From Brevibacillus sp. (GTDB lineage: Bacteria; Bacillota; Bacilli; Brevibacillales; Brevibacillaceae), in NCBI GenBank assembly GCA_029240815.1, contig JARDZO010000149.1, forward strand, positions 1 through 13,223: DNA of 13,223 bases, written 5' to 3'. Below are positions 12,476 through 13,223 of this stretch, one piece after another. The notes below the pieces were generated by a model. The model was not told the origin of the DNA. It saw only the letters and a list, made by a program, of their open reading frames with translations, and made no database searches. How positions within the stretch are numbered: position 1 is the first letter of the stretch; the number at the start of each line of letters is the position of its first letter. The position numbers and the translations under genes are program-made.

Positions 12476-13223
12476 ATGAAGATCTTGTTTTTAGGCGGAA
12501 CGCGATTTATCGGTCCACATGCGGTCAAGCGAATGGCTGACCTGGGTCATGAGATTGCGGTGTATAACCGCGGGCAATCTTCCGGCGCGAATTCTCTCCC
12601 CACAGGAGTTACCCTGCTCACAGGTGACCGAGCGAGACTGGGCGAAGCCCGTGAGGCTTTCCGCGCGTTTGCACCAGACGTGGTCGTTGATTTGTTTCCT
12701 TATTCAGAAGCGGATGCCAGTCAACTCATGGAGACGTTTGCGGGAATAGCGGGTCGTGTAGTCGCGATCAGCAGTTGCGATGTGTATCAGGCATTTGGTC
12801 GGGTGAACAGGATCGAATCGGGTCCGTTGGAAGAAGGGCCGTTGACAGAGCAGTCGCCCTTATGCGAGACACGGTATCCGTTTCAGGGGGCACGGGCTGA
12901 CCGCAGTGACTATGACAAAGTGCTGGTGGAGCAAGTGGTAATGGGGCATGAGAGTCTCCCGGGCACGATCCTGCGTCTCCCGATGGTTTACGGGCCAGGC
13001 GATTACCAGCATCGTCTCTACCCTTATTTACAGCAAATGCGAGATGGTCGATCCGTGATTCTCATGGATGAAAGGTTTGCTTCGTGGCGCTGGTCTCGCG
13101 GCTACGTCGAGGATATCGCAGAAGCCATCTGCCTGGCAGCGTTGCAAGACCGGGCTGCGGGACAAATCTATCATGTCGGTGAAGAGTCAGGCTTGCCGAT
13201 GCTGGAGTGGGTCGAACGCATTG
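12476..13223 (+). CDS. Atypical SDR NAD(P)-dependent epimerase/dehydratase, 5' part
   Basis: An open frame of 249 codons runs off the window end. It begins MKILFLGGTRFIGPHAV, a Rossmann nucleotide-binding motif (GGTRFIG, residues 7-13, Arg where GGTGFIG is common), followed by VYNRG at the end of the second strand. Later come VVAISSCDVY (95-104), LRLPMVYGPGDY (167-177) and YVEDIAEAI (210-218), all standard extended-SDR landmarks. The expected catalytic YxxxK is not seen; instead the segment reads DYDKVLVE (Y146, K148), as in atypical SDRs related to CSP41-like proteins. It may therefore bind NAD(P) without classical epimerase chemistry. GGAGGTG lies 5 nt before the ATG, and the gene starts 17 nt after clpP, so it belongs to the same operon. 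Confidence 0.88.
   Translation, partial: MKILFLGGTRFIGPHAVKRMADLGHEIAVYNRGQSSGANSLPTGVTLLTGDRARLGEAREAFRAFAPDVVVDLFPYSEADASQLMETFAGIAGRVVAISSCDVYQAFGRVNRIESGPLEEGPLTEQSPLCETRYPFQGARADRSDYDKVLVEQVVMGHESLPGTILRLPMVYGPGDYQHRLYPYLQQMRDGRSVILMDERFASWRWSRGYVEDIAEAICLAALQDRAAGQIYHVGEESGLPMLEWVERI

Noticed and set aside
12519..12749. A 76-codon plus-strand frame
   Set aside because: It is a shadow inside the SDR gene, whose frame stays open to the window end with recognisable Rossmann motifs.

Overview
The window looks like a chromosomal segment of a low-to-mid GC Gram-positive bacterium of the Bacillales, most likely Brevibacillus or another member of the Paenibacillaceae. Strong AGGAGG-type ribosome binding sites, sigmaA-like promoters, a Bacillus-type Zur box, a Cys-less L33 paralogue and a Bacillus-type ClpP support this. 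The genus is an inference from overall protein character, not from a search. I see no phage, plasmid, CRISPR, rRNA or tRNA content.

Layout. (1) 1-2178, minus strand: an operon of an FG-GAP-like lipoprotein, an OmpR/PhoB response regulator and the first 23 codons of a membrane sensor kinase. (2) 2472-3422, plus: a divergently transcribed secreted protein that also carries a DxTGDG calcium-loop-like motif. (3) 3423-4166: a gene-poor stretch holding two separate imperfect palindromes of about 200 bp and an isolated intrinsic terminator. (4) 4167-5709, plus: a zinc-starvation operon with two near-identical Zur boxes flanking the promoter, a COG0523 metallochaperone GTPase (YciC/ZagA type), zinc-independent ribosomal protein L33 and a terminator. 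(5) 5738-6874, minus: glycerate kinase. (6) 7059-8225, minus: a CPA2 cation/H+ antiporter with a leader of about 147 nt that contains a 32-bp imperfect inverted repeat and terminator-like hairpins, probably a cis-regulatory RNA. (7) 8474-8821, plus: a one-domain cupin. (8) 8883-9334, minus: two small proteins (93 and 44 aa) behind a good promoter with a palindrome just downstream of it. (9) 9463-9876, minus: an Lrp/AsnC regulator, divergent from a metallo-beta-lactamase-fold hydrolase (9994-10761). (10) 10987-13223, plus: an operon of an ArsR-type regulator, an 87-aa low-complexity protein ending in -SLAA, ClpP and a partial atypical SDR epimerase/dehydratase.

Working together: the clearest functional unit is the zinc-sparing operon, where Zur derepression would supply both a zinc-trafficking GTPase and an L33 that needs no zinc. 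The lipoprotein and two-component genes probably form a cell-envelope sensing unit. The most intriguing less familiar signals are the antiporter leader RNA, the two 200-bp palindromes, and the small protein with a ClpXP-degron-like tail encoded directly upstream of clpP.
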